DNA from: Calliopsis andreniformis
Taxonomy: Eukaryota > Arthropoda > Insecta > Hymenoptera > Andrenidae
Length of the DNA stretch: 64,000 nt
Reading direction: 5' to 3'
Assembly (NCBI RefSeq): GCF_051401765.1
Contig: NW_027480564.1
Coordinates: 930,001 to 994,000 of the forward strand
Part shown: positions 50,201 through 62,360 of the stretch, piece after piece
How positions within the stretch are numbered: the stretch's first letter is position 1
How the letters are laid out: every line of letters begins with the position of its first letter
Notes under the pieces: model-generated
The model's input: the letters and a program-made list of their open reading frames with translations, nothing else
Database searches by the model: none
Told to the model about the DNA's origin: nothing
Made by a program: the position numbers and the translations under genes

Positions 50201-51972
50201 AGTATTGAGGATTGAGGATTGAGAATTGAGGATTGAGGATTGAGGATTGAGGATTGAGAATTGAGAATTGAGGATGAGGACGAGGACTGACGGTTAAGGA
50301 TTGAGGTTTGAGGATTGAGTATTGTGGATTGAGGACTGAGGATTGAGGATTGAGGATTGAGTATTGAGGATTGAAGATTGATGACTGGGGATTGAGGATT
50401 GAAGATTGAGTATTAAGGTTTGAAGATTGGGGATTGAGGATCTAGGATTGGAGATTGATTATTGAGGATTGAAGATTGAGGATTGGGGATTGAGGATTGA
50501 GAATTGAGAATTGAGGATGAGGACTGATGATTGAGGATTGAGAATTGAGGACTGATGATTGAGGATTGAAGATTGAGGATTGAGGATTCAGGGTTGAAGA
50601 TTGAGGATTGAGGATTGACGATTGAGGATTGAGGATTGAGGATTGAAAATTGAATATTGATGATTGAATATTGAGGACTGAGGATTGAGGGTTGTGGATT
50701 GAGGACGAGGACTGAGGGTTGAATATTGATGTTTGAGGTCTGAGGATTAAGGATTGAGGATTGAGAACTGACGAATGATTGTTGAGGACTGACGACTGAA
50801 GGTTGAGGATTCAGGATTGTGGATACAGGATTGAGGTTTGAGGACTGAGAATTGAGGATTGAGTATTGAGGATTGAGGATTGAGGATTGAGGACTGAGGA
50901 TTGAAGATTGAGGATTGGGTATTGTGGATTGAACATTGCGGATTGAGGATTGAGGATTGAGGATTGAGGATTGAGGATTGAGGACTGAATATTGAATATT
51001 GATGATTGATGATTGAGGATTGAGGATTGAGGGTTGTGAATTGAGGACGAGGACTGAGGGTTGAGTATTGATGTGTGAGGTCTGAGGATTGAGGATTGAG
51101 GATTGAGAGTTGAGGATTGAGGATTGAAGATTGAGTATTGGGTGTTGAGGATTGAAGAATGAGGATTGAGTATTGAGGATTGAGAATTGAGGATTGAAGA
51201 TTGAGTATTGAGGATTGAACATTGAGGATTGAGGATTGAGAATTGAGGATTTGGGGATTGAAGATTGAGTATTGAGGATTGAATATTGAGGATTGAGGAT
51301 TGAGGATTGAGGATTGAGGATTGAAGATTGAGGATTGTGGATTGAGGATTGAGGATTGAGGATTGAGGATTGGGGATTGAGGATTGAAGATTGAATATTG
51401 ATGATTGAACGTTGAGGATTGAGGATTGATGGTTGTGGATAGAGGACGAGGACTGAGGGTTGAATATTGATGCTTGAGGTCTGAGGATTGAGGATTGAGG
51501 ATTGAGAATTGAGGATTGAGGATTGAGGATTGAAGATTGAGGATTGGGTGTTGAGGATTGAAGAATGAGGATTGAGGATTGAGGATTGAGAATTGAGGAT
51601 TGAAGATTGAGTATTGAGGATTGAACATTGAGGATTGAGGATTGAGAATTGAGGATTGGGGATTGAAGATTGAGTATTGAGGATTGAGGATTGAAGATTG
51701 AGTATAGAGGATTGAAGATTGAGGATTGTGGATTGAGGATTGAGGATTGAGGATTGAGGATTGAAGATTGAGTATTGAGGATTGAAGATTGAGGATTGAG
51801 TATTGAGGATTGAGGATTGAGGATTGAGGATTGAGTGTTGAAGATTGATGATTGATGATTGAGGATTGAGCATTGAAGATTGAGGATTGGGGACTGAGGA
51901 TTGACGATTGAGGATTGATTATTGAGGATTGAGGATTGAGTATTGATGATTGAAGATTGAGGATTGAGGATT
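50201..51972 (+). repeat. Junction plus copy of 46,283-47,968 (offset 4,004)
   Basis: At about 50,280 the sequence GGATGAGGACGAGGACTGACGG joins two slip elements directly, a clear breakpoint. From CTGACGGTTAAGG at 50,287 it matches 46,283 onward at offset 4,004, up to about 51,972. The matched segment includes the 657-bp insertion seen in unit B. At GGATTTGGGGATTG near 51,249 there is an extra single T that breaks the 7-bp phase. Confidence 0.83.
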
Positions 51973-54900
51973 GAGAATTGAGAATTGAGGATGAGGACTG
52001 AGGGTTGAGGATTGAGGTTTGAGGAATGAGGATTGAGGGTTGAGGATTGAGGATTGAGGATTGAAGATTGAGGATTGAGTGTTGAGGGTTGAGTGATGAG
52101 AATTGATGTTTGAGAATAGAGACTTGAAGACTGCAGATTGAGTATTGAGCATTGAAATCTGTAAATTGATGATATTCCATTGAGGATTGAGGATTGACAA
52201 CTGATTGTTGAGGACTGAGTGCTGAGGATTGAGGATTCAGGATTGAGGATTCAGGATTGATGTTTGAGGACTGAGGATTGAGGATTGAGGACTGAGGATT
52301 GAAGATTGAAGATTGAGGATTGGGTATTGAGGATTGAGGATTGAGGATTGAGGTTTGAGGATAGAGCATTGAGGATTGAAGATTGAGTATTGATGATTGA
52401 ATATTGAGGATCGAGGATTGAGGTTTGAGGATTGAGGACGGGGACTGACGGTTGAGGATTGAGGTTTGAGGATTGAGGATTGTGGATCGAGGACTGAGGA
52501 TTGAAGATTGAGTATTAAGGTTTGAAGATTGGGGATTGAGGATCTAGGATTGGAGATTGATTATTGAGGATTGAAGATTGAGGATTGAGGATAGAGGATT
52601 GAGAATTGAGAATTGAGGATGAGGACTGATGATTGAGGATTGAGAATTGAGGACTGATGATTGAGGATTGAAGATTGAGGATTGTGGATTCAGGATTGAG
52701 GTTTCAGGACTGAGAATTGAGGATTGAGCATTGAGGGTTGAGGATTGAGGATTGAGGATTGAGGATTGAAGATTGAGGATTGGGTATTTCGGATTGAACA
52801 TTGAGGATTGAGGATTGAGGATTGAGGATTGAGGATTGAGGACTGAAGATTGAATATTGATGATTGATTATTGAGGATTGAGGATTGAGGGTTGTGGATT
52901 GAGGACGAGGGCTGAGGGTTGAGTATTGATGTGTGAGGTCTGAGGATAGAGGATTGAGGGTTGAGAGTTGGGGATTGAGGATTGAAGATTGAGGATTGGG
53001 TATTGAGGATTGAAGAATGAGGATTGAGGATTGAGGATTGAGGATTGAGGATTGAAGATTGAGTATTGAGGATTGAACATTGAGGATTGAGGATTGAGAA
53101 TTGAGGATTGGGGATTGAAGATTGAGTATTGAGGATTGAAGATTGAGGATTGAGGATTGAAGAATGAGGATTGAGGATTGAGGATTGAGGATTGAGGATT
53201 GAGGATTGAGGATTGAAGATTGAGGATTGAGGATTGAGGATTGAGGATTGAGGATTGAGGTTGAGGATTGAAGATTGAGGATTGGGGATTGAGGATTGAC
53301 GATTGAGGATTGAGTATTGGGGATTGAGGATTGAGGATTGAGGATTGAAATTGAGTATTAAGGATTGAAGATTGAGGATTGAGATTTGATTATTGAATAT
53401 TGTGGACTGAGTATTGAAACGGGAGTATTCAGAATATTCTATTGAGTGTTGAGAATTGAGGATTGAAGATTGAGGATTGAGTATTGAGGATTGAGGATTG
53501 AGGATTGAAGATTGAGGATTGAGAATTGAGGATTGAGGATTGAGGATTGACGATTGAAGATTGAATATTGATGTTTCAATATTGAGGACTGAGGATTGAG
53601 GGTTGTGGATTGAGGACGAGGACTGAGGGTTGAATATTGATGTTTGAGGTCTGAGGATTAAGGATTGAGGGTTGAGAATTGAGGATTGAGGATTGAGGAT
53701 TGAAGATTGAGGATTGGGTATTGAGGATTGAAGAATGAGGATTGAGGATTGAGGTTTGAGGATTGAGGATTGCAGATTGAGTATTGAGGATTGAAGATTG
53801 ATGATTGAGGATTGAGGATTGAAGATTGAGGATTGAGGATTGAGGATTGAGGATTGAGGATTGAAGATTGAGTATTGAGGATTGAAGGTTGAGGATTGAG
53901 GATTGAGTACTGAGGATTGATGATAGAGGATTGAGGATTGAGGTTTGAGGATTGAGGATTGCAGATTGAGTATTGAGGAGTGAAGATTGAGGATTGAGGA
54001 TTGCGGATTGAACATTGAGGATTGAGGATTGAGGATTGAGGATTGAGGATTGAGGATTGAGGACTGAAGATTGAGTATTGATGATTGGAAATTGAGGATT
54101 GAGGATTGAGGGTTATGGATTGAGGACGAGGACTGAGGGTTGAGTATTGATGTTTGAGGTCTGGGGATTGAGGATTGAGGATTGAGAATTGAGGATTGAG
54201 GATTGGGGATTGAAGATTGAGGATTGGGTATTGAGGATTGAAGAACGAGGATTGGGGATTGAGGATTGAGGATTGAAGATTGAGTATTGAGGATTGTAGA
54301 TTGAGGATTGAGGATAGAGGATTGAAGATGGAGGATGAGGGCTGAGGGTTGAGGTTTGAGGTTTGAGTATTGAATCCTGAGAATTCAGGATATTCTATTG
54401 AGTATTGAGAATTGAGTGTTGATGGTTGAGTATTGAGCATTGGGGTTGAGGATCGAGTATTGAAGATTGAGGATTGATGATTGAGGATTGAGGATTGAGG
54501 ATTGAGGATTGAGTATTGAGTATTGAAGATTGAGGTTTGTTGATAGAGGATTGAGGATTGAGCATTGAGGTTTGAGGACTGAGGACTGAGTATTGAGGAT
54601 TGAGGATTGAGGATTGAGGACGAGGACTGACGGTTGAGGATTGAGGATTGAGGATTGAGGATTGAGGTTGAGGATTGAAGATTGAGGATTGGGGATTGAG
54701 GATTGACGATTGAGGATTGAGTATTCGGGATTGAGAATTGAGGATTGAGGATTGAAATTGAGTATTGAGGACTGAAGATTGAGGATTGAGATTTGATTAT
54801 TGAATACTGTGGATTGAGTATTGAACCATGAGTATTCAGAATATTCTATTGAGTATTGAGAATTGAGGATTGATGGTTGAGTATTGAGTATTGATGGCTG

Positions 54901-57080
54901 AGGGTTGTGTCTTCAATATTGAGGATTGAGGATTGAGGATTGATAGAGCATTGAGGATTGAAGATTGAGTATTGATGATTGAATATTGAGGATCGAGGAT
55001 TGAGGTTTGAGGATTGAGGACGAGGACTGACGGTTAAGGATTGAGGTTTGAGGATTGAGGATTGTGGATTGAGGACTGAGGATTGAGGATTGAGGATTGA
55101 GTATTGAGGATTGAAGATTGATGACTGGGGATTGAGGATTGAAGATTGAGTATTAAGGTTTGAAGATTGGGGATTGAGGATCTTGGATTGGAGATTGATT
55201 ATTGAGGATTGAAGATTGAGGATTGGGGATTGAGGATTGAGAATTGAGAATTGAGGATGAGGACTGAAGATTGAGGATTGAGAATTGAGGACTGATGATT
55301 GAGGATTGAAGATTGAGGATTGAGGATTCAGGGTTGAAGATTGAGGATTGAGGATTGAGGATTGAGGATTGAGGATTGAGGATTGAAGATTGAATATTGA
55401 TGATTGAATATTGAGGACTGAGGATTGAGGGTTGTGGATTCAGGACGAGGACTGAGGGTTGAATATTGATGTTTGAGGTCTGAGGATTAAGGATTGAGGA
55501 TTGAGAACTGACGAATGATTGTTGAGGACTGACGACTGAAGGTTGAGGATTCAGGATTGTGGATACAGGATTGAGGTTTGAGGACTGAGAATTGAGGATT
55601 GAGTATTGAGGATTGAGGATTGAGGATTGAGGATTGAGGATTGAAGATTGAGGATTGGGTATTGCGGATTGAACATTGCGGATTGAGGATTGAGGATTGA
55701 GGATTGAGGATTGAGGATTGAGGACTGAATATTGAATATTGATGATTGATGATTGAGGATTGAGGATTGAGGGTTGTGAATTGAGGACGAGGACTGAGGG
55801 TTGAGTATTGATGTGTGAGGTCTGAGGATTGAGGATTGAGGATTGAGAGTTGAGGATTGAGGATTGAAGATTGAGTATTGGGTGTTGAGGATTGAAGAGT
55901 GAGGATTGAGGATTGAGGATTGAGAATTGAGGATTGAAGATTGAGTATTGAGGATTGAACATTGAGGATTGAGGATTGAGAATTGAGGATTGGGGATTGA
56001 AGATTGAGTATTGAGGATTGAAGATTGAGGATTGAGGATTGAGGATTGAGGATTGAGGATTGAGATTGAGGATTGTGGATTGAGGATTGAGGATTGAGGA
56101 TTGAGGATTGAGGATTGAGGATTGAAGATTGAATATTGATGATTGAAGGTTGAGGATTGAGGATTGATGGTTGTGGATAGAGGACGAGGACTGAGGGTTG
56201 AATATTGATGCTTGAGGTCTGAGGATTGAGGATTGAGGATTGAGAATTGAGGATTGAGGATTGAGGATTGAAGATTGAGGATTGGGTGTTGAGGATTGAA
56301 GAATGAGGATTGAGGATTGAGGATTGAGAGTTGAGGATTGAAGATTGAGTATTGAGGATTGAACATTGAGGATTGAGGATTGAGAATTGAGGATTGGGGA
56401 TTGAAGATTGAGTATTGAGGATTGAGGATTGAAGATTGAGTATAGAGGATTGAAGATTGATGATTGATGATTGAGGATTGAGCATTGAAGATTGAGGATT
56501 GGGGATTGAGGATTGACGATTGAGGATTGATTATTGAGGATTGAAGATTGAGTATTGATGATTGAAGATTGAGGATTGAGGATTGAGGGTTGAGGATTGA
56601 GGACGAGGACTGACGGTTGAGGATTGAGGTTTGAGGATTGAGGATTGAGGATTGAGGACTGAGGCTTGAGGATTGACGATTGAGCATAGAGGATTGAAGA
56701 TTGAGGACTGGCGATTGAGGATTGAAGATTGAGGATTAAGGACTGAGGATTGGGGATTGAGGATCTAAGATTGGAGATTGATTTTTGGAGATTGAAGGTT
56801 GAGGATTGAGGATTGAGGATTGAGAATTGAGAATTGAGGATGTGGACTGAGGGTTGAGGATTGAGGTTTGAGGACCGAGGATTGAGGATTGAGGATTGAG
56901 GATTGAGGACTGAGGATTGACGATTGAGTGTTGAAGATTGAGGATTTATGACTGAGGGTTGAGGATTGAGGATTGAGGATTGAGGATTGAGAACTGAGGA
57001 TTGAGGATTGAGTATTGGGGATTGAATATTGAGGACTGAGGATTGAGGATTGAGAATGAGGGCTGAGGGTTGAGGATTGA
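51973..57080 (+). repeat. Right-domain 8,747-bp unit, second copy, truncated
   Basis: It is aligned with 43,226-48,430 at offsets 8,747 and then 8,744, though the later part contains indels. Similarity fails near 57,080, where GAATGAGGGCTGAGGGTTGAGG continues differently from 48,430. The region around 56,050 has one 6-bp unit (TTGAGATTGAGG) absent from its partner. It therefore contains about 5.1 kb of the 8.7-kb unit. Confidence 0.84.
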
Positions 57081-57910
57081 GGTTAGAGGGTTGAGGATTG
57101 AGGATTGAGGACTGAGGCTTGAGGATTGAGGATTGAGCATTGAGGATTGAAGATTGATGATTGGGTATTGAGGTTTGAAGAATGAGGATTGAGGGTTGAG
57201 GATTGAGGATTGAGGATTGAGGATCTAGGGTTGGAGATTGATTATTGAGGATTGAAGATTGGGGATTGAGGATTGAGGATTGAGGATCTAGGATTGGAGA
57301 TTGATTATTGATCACTGAGGATTGAGGATTGAGGATATAGGGTTGCAGATTGATTATTGAGGATGAAGATTGAGAATTGGGTATTGAGGTTTGAAGTATG
57401 AGGATTGAGGATTGAGGATTGAGGATTGAGGATTGAGGATCTAGGATTGGAGATTGAATATTGAGGATTGAAGATTGGGGATTGAGGATTGAGGATTGAG
57501 TATCTAGGATTGGAGATTGATTATTGAGGATGAAGATTGAGAATTGAGGATTGATGATTGAGAATTGAGAATTGAGGATGAGGACTAAGGGTTGAGGATT
57601 GAGGGTTGAGAAATGAGGATTGGGGATTGAGGATTGAGGATTGAGGATTGAGGATTGAGGATTGAGGATTGAGTATTGAAGATTGAGTATTGATCACTGA
57701 GGATTGAGGATTGAGGATTGCAGATTGAGTATTGTGGATTGAAGATTGAGGATTCAGGATTGAGGATTGAGGATTGAGGATTGAGGATTGAGGATTGAGG
57801 ATTGAAGATTGGGTATTGATTATTGAAGATTGAGGATTGAGGATTGAGGATTGAGGATTGAGGATTGAGCATTGAAGATTGAGGATTGGGGATTGAGGAT
57901 TGACGATTGA
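57081..57910 (+). repeat. Linker with clustered GGATCTAGG units
   Basis: This stretch is rich in near-canonical heptamers and repeats the motif GGATCTAGG(A/G)TTGGAGATTG at short intervals, near 57,220, 57,283, 57,433 and 57,508, with a diverged form (GGATATAGGGTTGCAG) near 57,333. The motif occurs once per module elsewhere in the window, so this is a local amplification. I could not match the whole linker to one other block. Confidence 0.65.
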
Positions 57911-58640
57911 GGATTGAGTATTGAGGATTGAAGGTTGAGTATTGATGATTGAATGTTGAGGATTGATGATTGAGGGTTGAGGATTGAGGACGAGGACTGA
58001 CGGTTGAGGATTGAGGTATGAGGATTGAGGATTGAGGATTGAGGATTGAGGACTGAGGCTTGAGGATTGACGATTGAGCATAGAGGATTGAAGATTGAGG
58101 ACTGGCGATTGAGGATTGAAGATTGAGGATTAAGGACAGAGGATTGGGGATTGAGGATCTAGGATTCGAGATTGATTTTTGGGGATTGAAGATTGAGGAT
58201 TGAGGATTGAGGATTGAGAATTGAGAATTGAGGATGTGGACTGAGGGAGGTGGATTGAGGTTTGAGGACCGAGGATTGAGGATTGAGGATTGAGGACTGA
58301 GGATTGACGATTCAGTGTTGAAGATTGAGGATTTATGACTGAGGATTGAGGATTGAGGATTGAGGATTGAGGATTGAGGATTGAAGATTGAGTATTGGGG
58401 ATTGAATATTGAGGATTGAGGATTGAGGATTGAGAATGAGGGCTGAGGTTTGAGGATTGAGGTATGAGTATAGGATCCTGAGAATTCAGGATATTCTATT
58501 GAGCATTGAGAATTTAGGATTGATGGTCGAGTATTGAGGATTGAGAATTGAGGATTGAGGATTGAGTATTGAAGATTGGGGATTGATGATTGAGGATTGA
58601 GGATTGAGTATTGAGGATTGACGCTTGAGGATTGAGGGTT
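57911..58640 (+). repeat. Copy of 61,634-62,363 (offset 3,723)
   Basis: Offset 3,723 is seen at GATTGAGTATTGAGG (57,912/61,635), GCATAGAGG (58,078/61,801), the BamHI hexamer GGATCC (58,473/62,196) and the dyad box (58,481/62,204). I found GGATCC only at these two places; the related boxes at 42,094 and 48,463 read AGAATCC instead. The shared GGATCC therefore marks these two copies as sisters. Confidence 0.85.
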
Positions 58641-59440
58641 GAGGATGTAGTATTGAAGAGAGAGGACTGAGTGTTGAGGATTGAGTGTTGAGAATTGATG
58701 CTTGAGGTTTGAGGTTTGATTATTGAATATTCTAGATTGAGTATTGAACCATCAGAATTCAGGATGCTCTATTGAGTATTGACAATTGAGGATTGATGGT
58801 TGAGGGTTGAGTGTTGAATATAGAGGACTGAGGATTGAGGAATGAGGATTGAGTATTGAAGATTGAGGATTGATGATTGAGGATTGAGAATTGAGAATTG
58901 GGGATTGAGGATTGAGCATTGAGGCTTGAGGACTGAGGGCTGAGTATTGAGGATTGAGGATTGAGGATTGAGGATGAGGGCTGAGGGTTGAGGATTGAGG
59001 TTTGAGGACTGAGGACTGAGGATTGATGATTGAGAATTGAGGATTGAGTACTGAGGATTGAAGATTGAGGATTGGGTATTGAGGATTGAAGAATGAGGAT
59101 TGAGGATTGAGGGTTGAGGATTGAGGATTGAAGATTGAGTATTGAGGATTGAAGACTGACGATTGAGGATTGAGGATTGAGGACTGAGGATTGACGCTTG
59201 AGGATTGAGGGTTGAGGATGTAGGATTGAAGAGAGAGGACTGAGTGTTAGGGTTTGAGTGTTGAGAATTGATGCTTGAGGTTTGAGATTTGATTATTGAA
59301 TATTCTGGATTGAGTATTGAACCATAAGGATTCAATATGTTCTATTGAGTATTGAGAATTGAGGATTGATGGGTGAGTATTGAGGATTGATGGTTGAGGG
59401 TTGAGTGATGAATATTGAGGATTGAGGATTAAGGATTGAG
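58095..59440 (+). repeat. Copy of about 41,708-43,053 (offset 16,387)
   Basis: Offset 16,387 holds at the dyad box (42,094/58,481) and at GGATTCA near the next box (42,941/59,328), with scattered substitutions between. Relative to unit B it retains the segment around 42,200-42,900 that unit B has lost. It therefore derives from an A-type rather than a B-type copy. The next segment switches to a B-type copy at about 59,450. Confidence 0.83.
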
Positions 59441-59818
59441 GATTGAGGATTGAGGATTGAGGATTGAGTATTGAAGATTGAGTATTGAGGATCGAGGATT
59501 GAGTATTGAGGATTGAGGATTGAGGATTGAGTATTGAGGATTGAGGTTCGAGGATTGAAGATTGAGGATTGAGGATTGAGGATTGAGGATTGAGGATTGA
59601 GGATTCAAGATTGAATATTGATGATTGAATATTGAGGACTGAGGATTGAGGGTTGTGGATTGAGAACGAGGACTGAGGGTTGAATATTGATGTTTGTGGT
59701 CTGAGGATTAAGGATTGAGGATTGAGAATTGAGGATTGAGGATTGACGATTGAAGATTGAGGATTGGGTATTGAGGATTGAGAAATGAGGATTGAGGATT
59801 GAGGTTTGAAGATTGAGG
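59441..59818 (+). repeat. B-type segment, copy of about 48,570-48,945
   Basis: The marker GAGTATTGAGGATCGAGG (GGATCGA at 59,489) matches 48,604 at offset 10,885. The offset is 10,871 at TCTGTAAATTG (60,021/49,150), a difference of two heptamers. The join to the preceding A-type segment shows an exchange between diverged copies of one module. Confidence 0.78.
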
Positions 59819-62360
59819 ATTGAAGATTGAGGATTGAGTATTGAGGATTGAGAATTGAGAATTGAGGATGAGGACTGAGGGTTGAGGATTGAGGTTTGAG
59901 GAATGAGGATTGAGGGTTGAGGATTGAGGATTGAGGATTGAGTGTTGAGGGTTGAGTGATGAGAATTGATGTTTGAGAATAGAGACTTGAAGACTGCAGA
60001 TTGAGTATTGAGCATTGAAATCTGTAAATTGATGATATTCCATTGAGGATTGAGGATTGACAACTGATTGTTGAGGACTGAGTGCTGAGGATTGAGGATT
60101 CAGGATTGAGAATTCAGGATTGATGTTTGAGGACTGAGGATTGAGGATTGAGGACTGAGGATTGAAGATTGAAGATTGAGGATTGGGTATTGAGGATTGA
60201 GGATTGAGGATTGAGGTTTGAGGATAGAGCATTGAGGATTGAAGATTGAGTATTGATGATTGAATATTGAGGATCGAGGATTGAGGTTTGAGGATTGAGG
60301 ACGAGGACTGACGGTTGAGGATTGAGGTTTGAGGATTGAGGATTGTGGATTGAGGACTGAGGATTGAAGATTGAGTATTAAGGTTTGAAGATTGGGGATT
60401 GAGGATCTAGGATTGGAGATTGATTATTGAGGATTGAAGATTGAGGATTGAGGATAGAGGATTGAGAATTGAGAATTGAGGATGAGGACTGATGATTGAG
60501 GATTGAGAATTGAGGACTGATGATTGCGGATTGAAGATTGAGGATTGTGGATTCAGGATTGAGGTTTCAGGACTGAGAATTGAGGATTGAGCATTGAGGG
60601 TTGAGGATTGAGGATTGAGGATTGAGGATTGAAGATTGAGGATTGGGTATTTCGGATTGAACATTGAGGATTGAGGATTGAGGATTGAAGATTGAGGATT
60701 GAGGACTGAAGATTGGATATTGATGATTGATTATTGAGGATTGAGGATTGAGGGTTGTGGATTGAGGACGAGGGCTGAGGGTTGAGTATTGATGTGTGAG
60801 GTCTGAGGATAGAGGATTGAGGATTGAGAGTTGGGGATTGAGGATTGAAGATTGAGGATTGGGTATTGAGGATTGAAGAATGAGGATTGAGGATTGAGGA
60901 TTGAGGTTTGAGGATAGAGCATTGAGGATTGAAGATTGAGTATTGATGATTGAATATTGAGGATCGAGGATTGAGGTTTGAGGATTGAGGACGAGGACTG
61001 ACGGTTGAGGATTGAGGATTGAGAATTGAGGATTGAGGATTGAGGATTGAGGATTGAGGATTGAGAATTGAGGATGAGGACTGAGGGTTGAGGATTGAGG
61101 TTTGAGGAATGAGGATTGAGGATTGAGGATTGAGGATTGAGGATTGAGGATTGAAGATTGAGGATTGAGGATTGAGGATTGAGGATTGAGGTTGAGGGTT
61201 ATGGATTGAGGACGAGGACTGAGGGTTGAGTATTGATGTTTGAGGTCTGGGGATTGAGGATTGAGGATTGAGAATTGAGGATTGAGGATTGGGGATTGAA
61301 GATTGAGGATTGGGTATTGAGGATTGAAGAATGAGGATTGAGGATTGAGGATTGAGGATTGAAGATTGAGTATTGAGGATTGAAGATTGAGGATTGAGGA
61401 TAGTGGATTGAAGATGGAGGATGAGGGCTGAGGTTTGAGGTTTGAGGTTTGAGTATTGAATCCTGAGAATTCAGGATATTCTATTGAGTATTGAGAATTG
61501 AGAGTTGATGGTTGAGTATTGAGCATTGGGGTTGAGGATCGAGTATTGAAGATTGAGGATTGATGATTGAGGATTGAGGATTGAGGATTGAGGATTGAGT
61601 ATTGAGTATTGAAGATTGAGGTTTGTTGATAGAGGATTGAGTATTGAGGATTGAAGGTTGAGTATTGATGATTGAATGTTGAGGATTGATGATTGAGGGT
61701 TGAGGATTGAGGACGAGGGCTGACGGTTGAGGATTGAGGTATGAGGATTGAGGATTGAGGATTGAGGATTGAGGACTGAGGCTTGAGGATTGACGATTGA
61801 GCATAGAGGATTGAAGATTGAGGACTGGCGATTGAGGATTGAAGATTGAGGATTAAGGACTGAGGATTGGGGATTGAGGATCTAGGATTCGAGATTGATT
61901 TTTGGGGATTGAAGATTGAGGATTGAGGATTGAGGATTGAGAATTGAGAATTGAGGATGTGGACTGAGGGAGGTGGATTGAGGTTTGAGGACCGAGGATT
62001 GAGGATTGAGGATTGAGGACTGAGGATTGACGATTGAGTGTTGAAGATTGAGGATTTATGACTGAGGATTGAGGATTGAGGATTGAGGATTGAGGATTGA
62101 GGATTGAAGATTGAGTATTGGGGATTGAATATTGAGGATTGAGGATTGACGATTGAGAATGAGGGCTGAGGTTTGAGGATTGAGGTATGAGTATAGGATC
62201 CTGAGAATTCAGGATATTCTATTGAGCATTGAGAATTTAGGATTGATGGTCGAGTATTGAGGATTGAGAATTGAGGATTGAGGATTGAGTATTGAAGATT
62301 GGGGATTGATGATTGAGGATTGAGGATTGAGTATTGAGGATTGACGCTTGAGGATTGAGG
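59819..62360 (+). repeat. Tandem unit of 2,542 bp, first copy
   Basis: TTGAAGATTGAGGATTGAG at 59,820 recurs at 62,362, and TCTGTAAATTG at 60,021 recurs at 62,563, giving a period of 2,542. Inside, 61,400-61,630 resembles 45,570-45,800 (box 61,466 with 45,633), and 61,634-62,360 is the sister of 57,911-58,640. The unit is thus assembled from fragments found elsewhere in the right domain and then duplicated in tandem. Confidence 0.85.

Larger units (their letters stand above)
43226..51972 (+). repeat. Right-domain 8,747-bp unit, first copy (overlaps units A and B)
   Basis: GAGAATTGAGAATTGAGGATG at 43,226 recurs at 51,973, giving a period of 8,747. The offset is confirmed at 43,411/52,158, at AGAATATTCT 44,684/53,431 and 46,091/54,838, at box 45,633/54,380 and at TCAATATTGA 44,829/53,576 and 46,166/54,913. 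It becomes 8,744 at CTGACGGTTAAGG (46,283/55,027) after a small irregularity near 54,940. The unit spans the A/B junction, so this duplication came after the A/B duplication. Confidence 0.87.
38265..54847 (+). repeat. Perfect 10-bp palindrome AGAATATTCT, right-domain form of the box (dispersed)
   Basis: AGAATATTCT is its own reverse complement. It occurs at 38,265, 39,401, 40,379, 44,684, 46,091, 53,431 and 54,838, in the same setting each time: upstream GATTTGATTATTGAATA and downstream TTGAGTATTGAGAATTGAGG. The flanks match those of the 17-bp box, so this looks like a box that lost its 7-bp centre (exactly one heptamer). Copies at 39,401, 44,684 and 53,431 share GAAACGGGAGTA upstream; the others share GAACCATGAGTA. 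Confidence 0.8.
2812..62220 (+). repeat. Recurrent 17-bp dyad box AGAATTCAGGATATTCT (dispersed)
   Basis: The box has 5-bp inverted arms (AGAAT/ATTCT) around a 7-bp centre, stays in heptamer phase and carries an EcoRI site. I located it at 2812, 3363, 4431, 4773, 5491, 5658, 6300, 6823, 7507; 14244, 14886, 15402, 16141, 16783; 20207, 20849, 21365, 22104, 22746, 23262, 23946, 24434, 25076, 25592, 26283; 27351, 27693, 28404, 28815, 29457, 30203, 31626; 32366, 32708, 33419, 33830, 34472, 34988, 35672, 36740, 37082, 37807. In the right domain it is at 42094, 45633, 48463, 54380, 58481, 61466 and 62204. Diverged forms include AGAATTGAGGATTTTCT, AGAATTGGGGATATCCT and the right-domain AGAATATTCT. Most have GTATTGAATACTG just upstream. 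A role is not shown. Confidence 0.85.
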
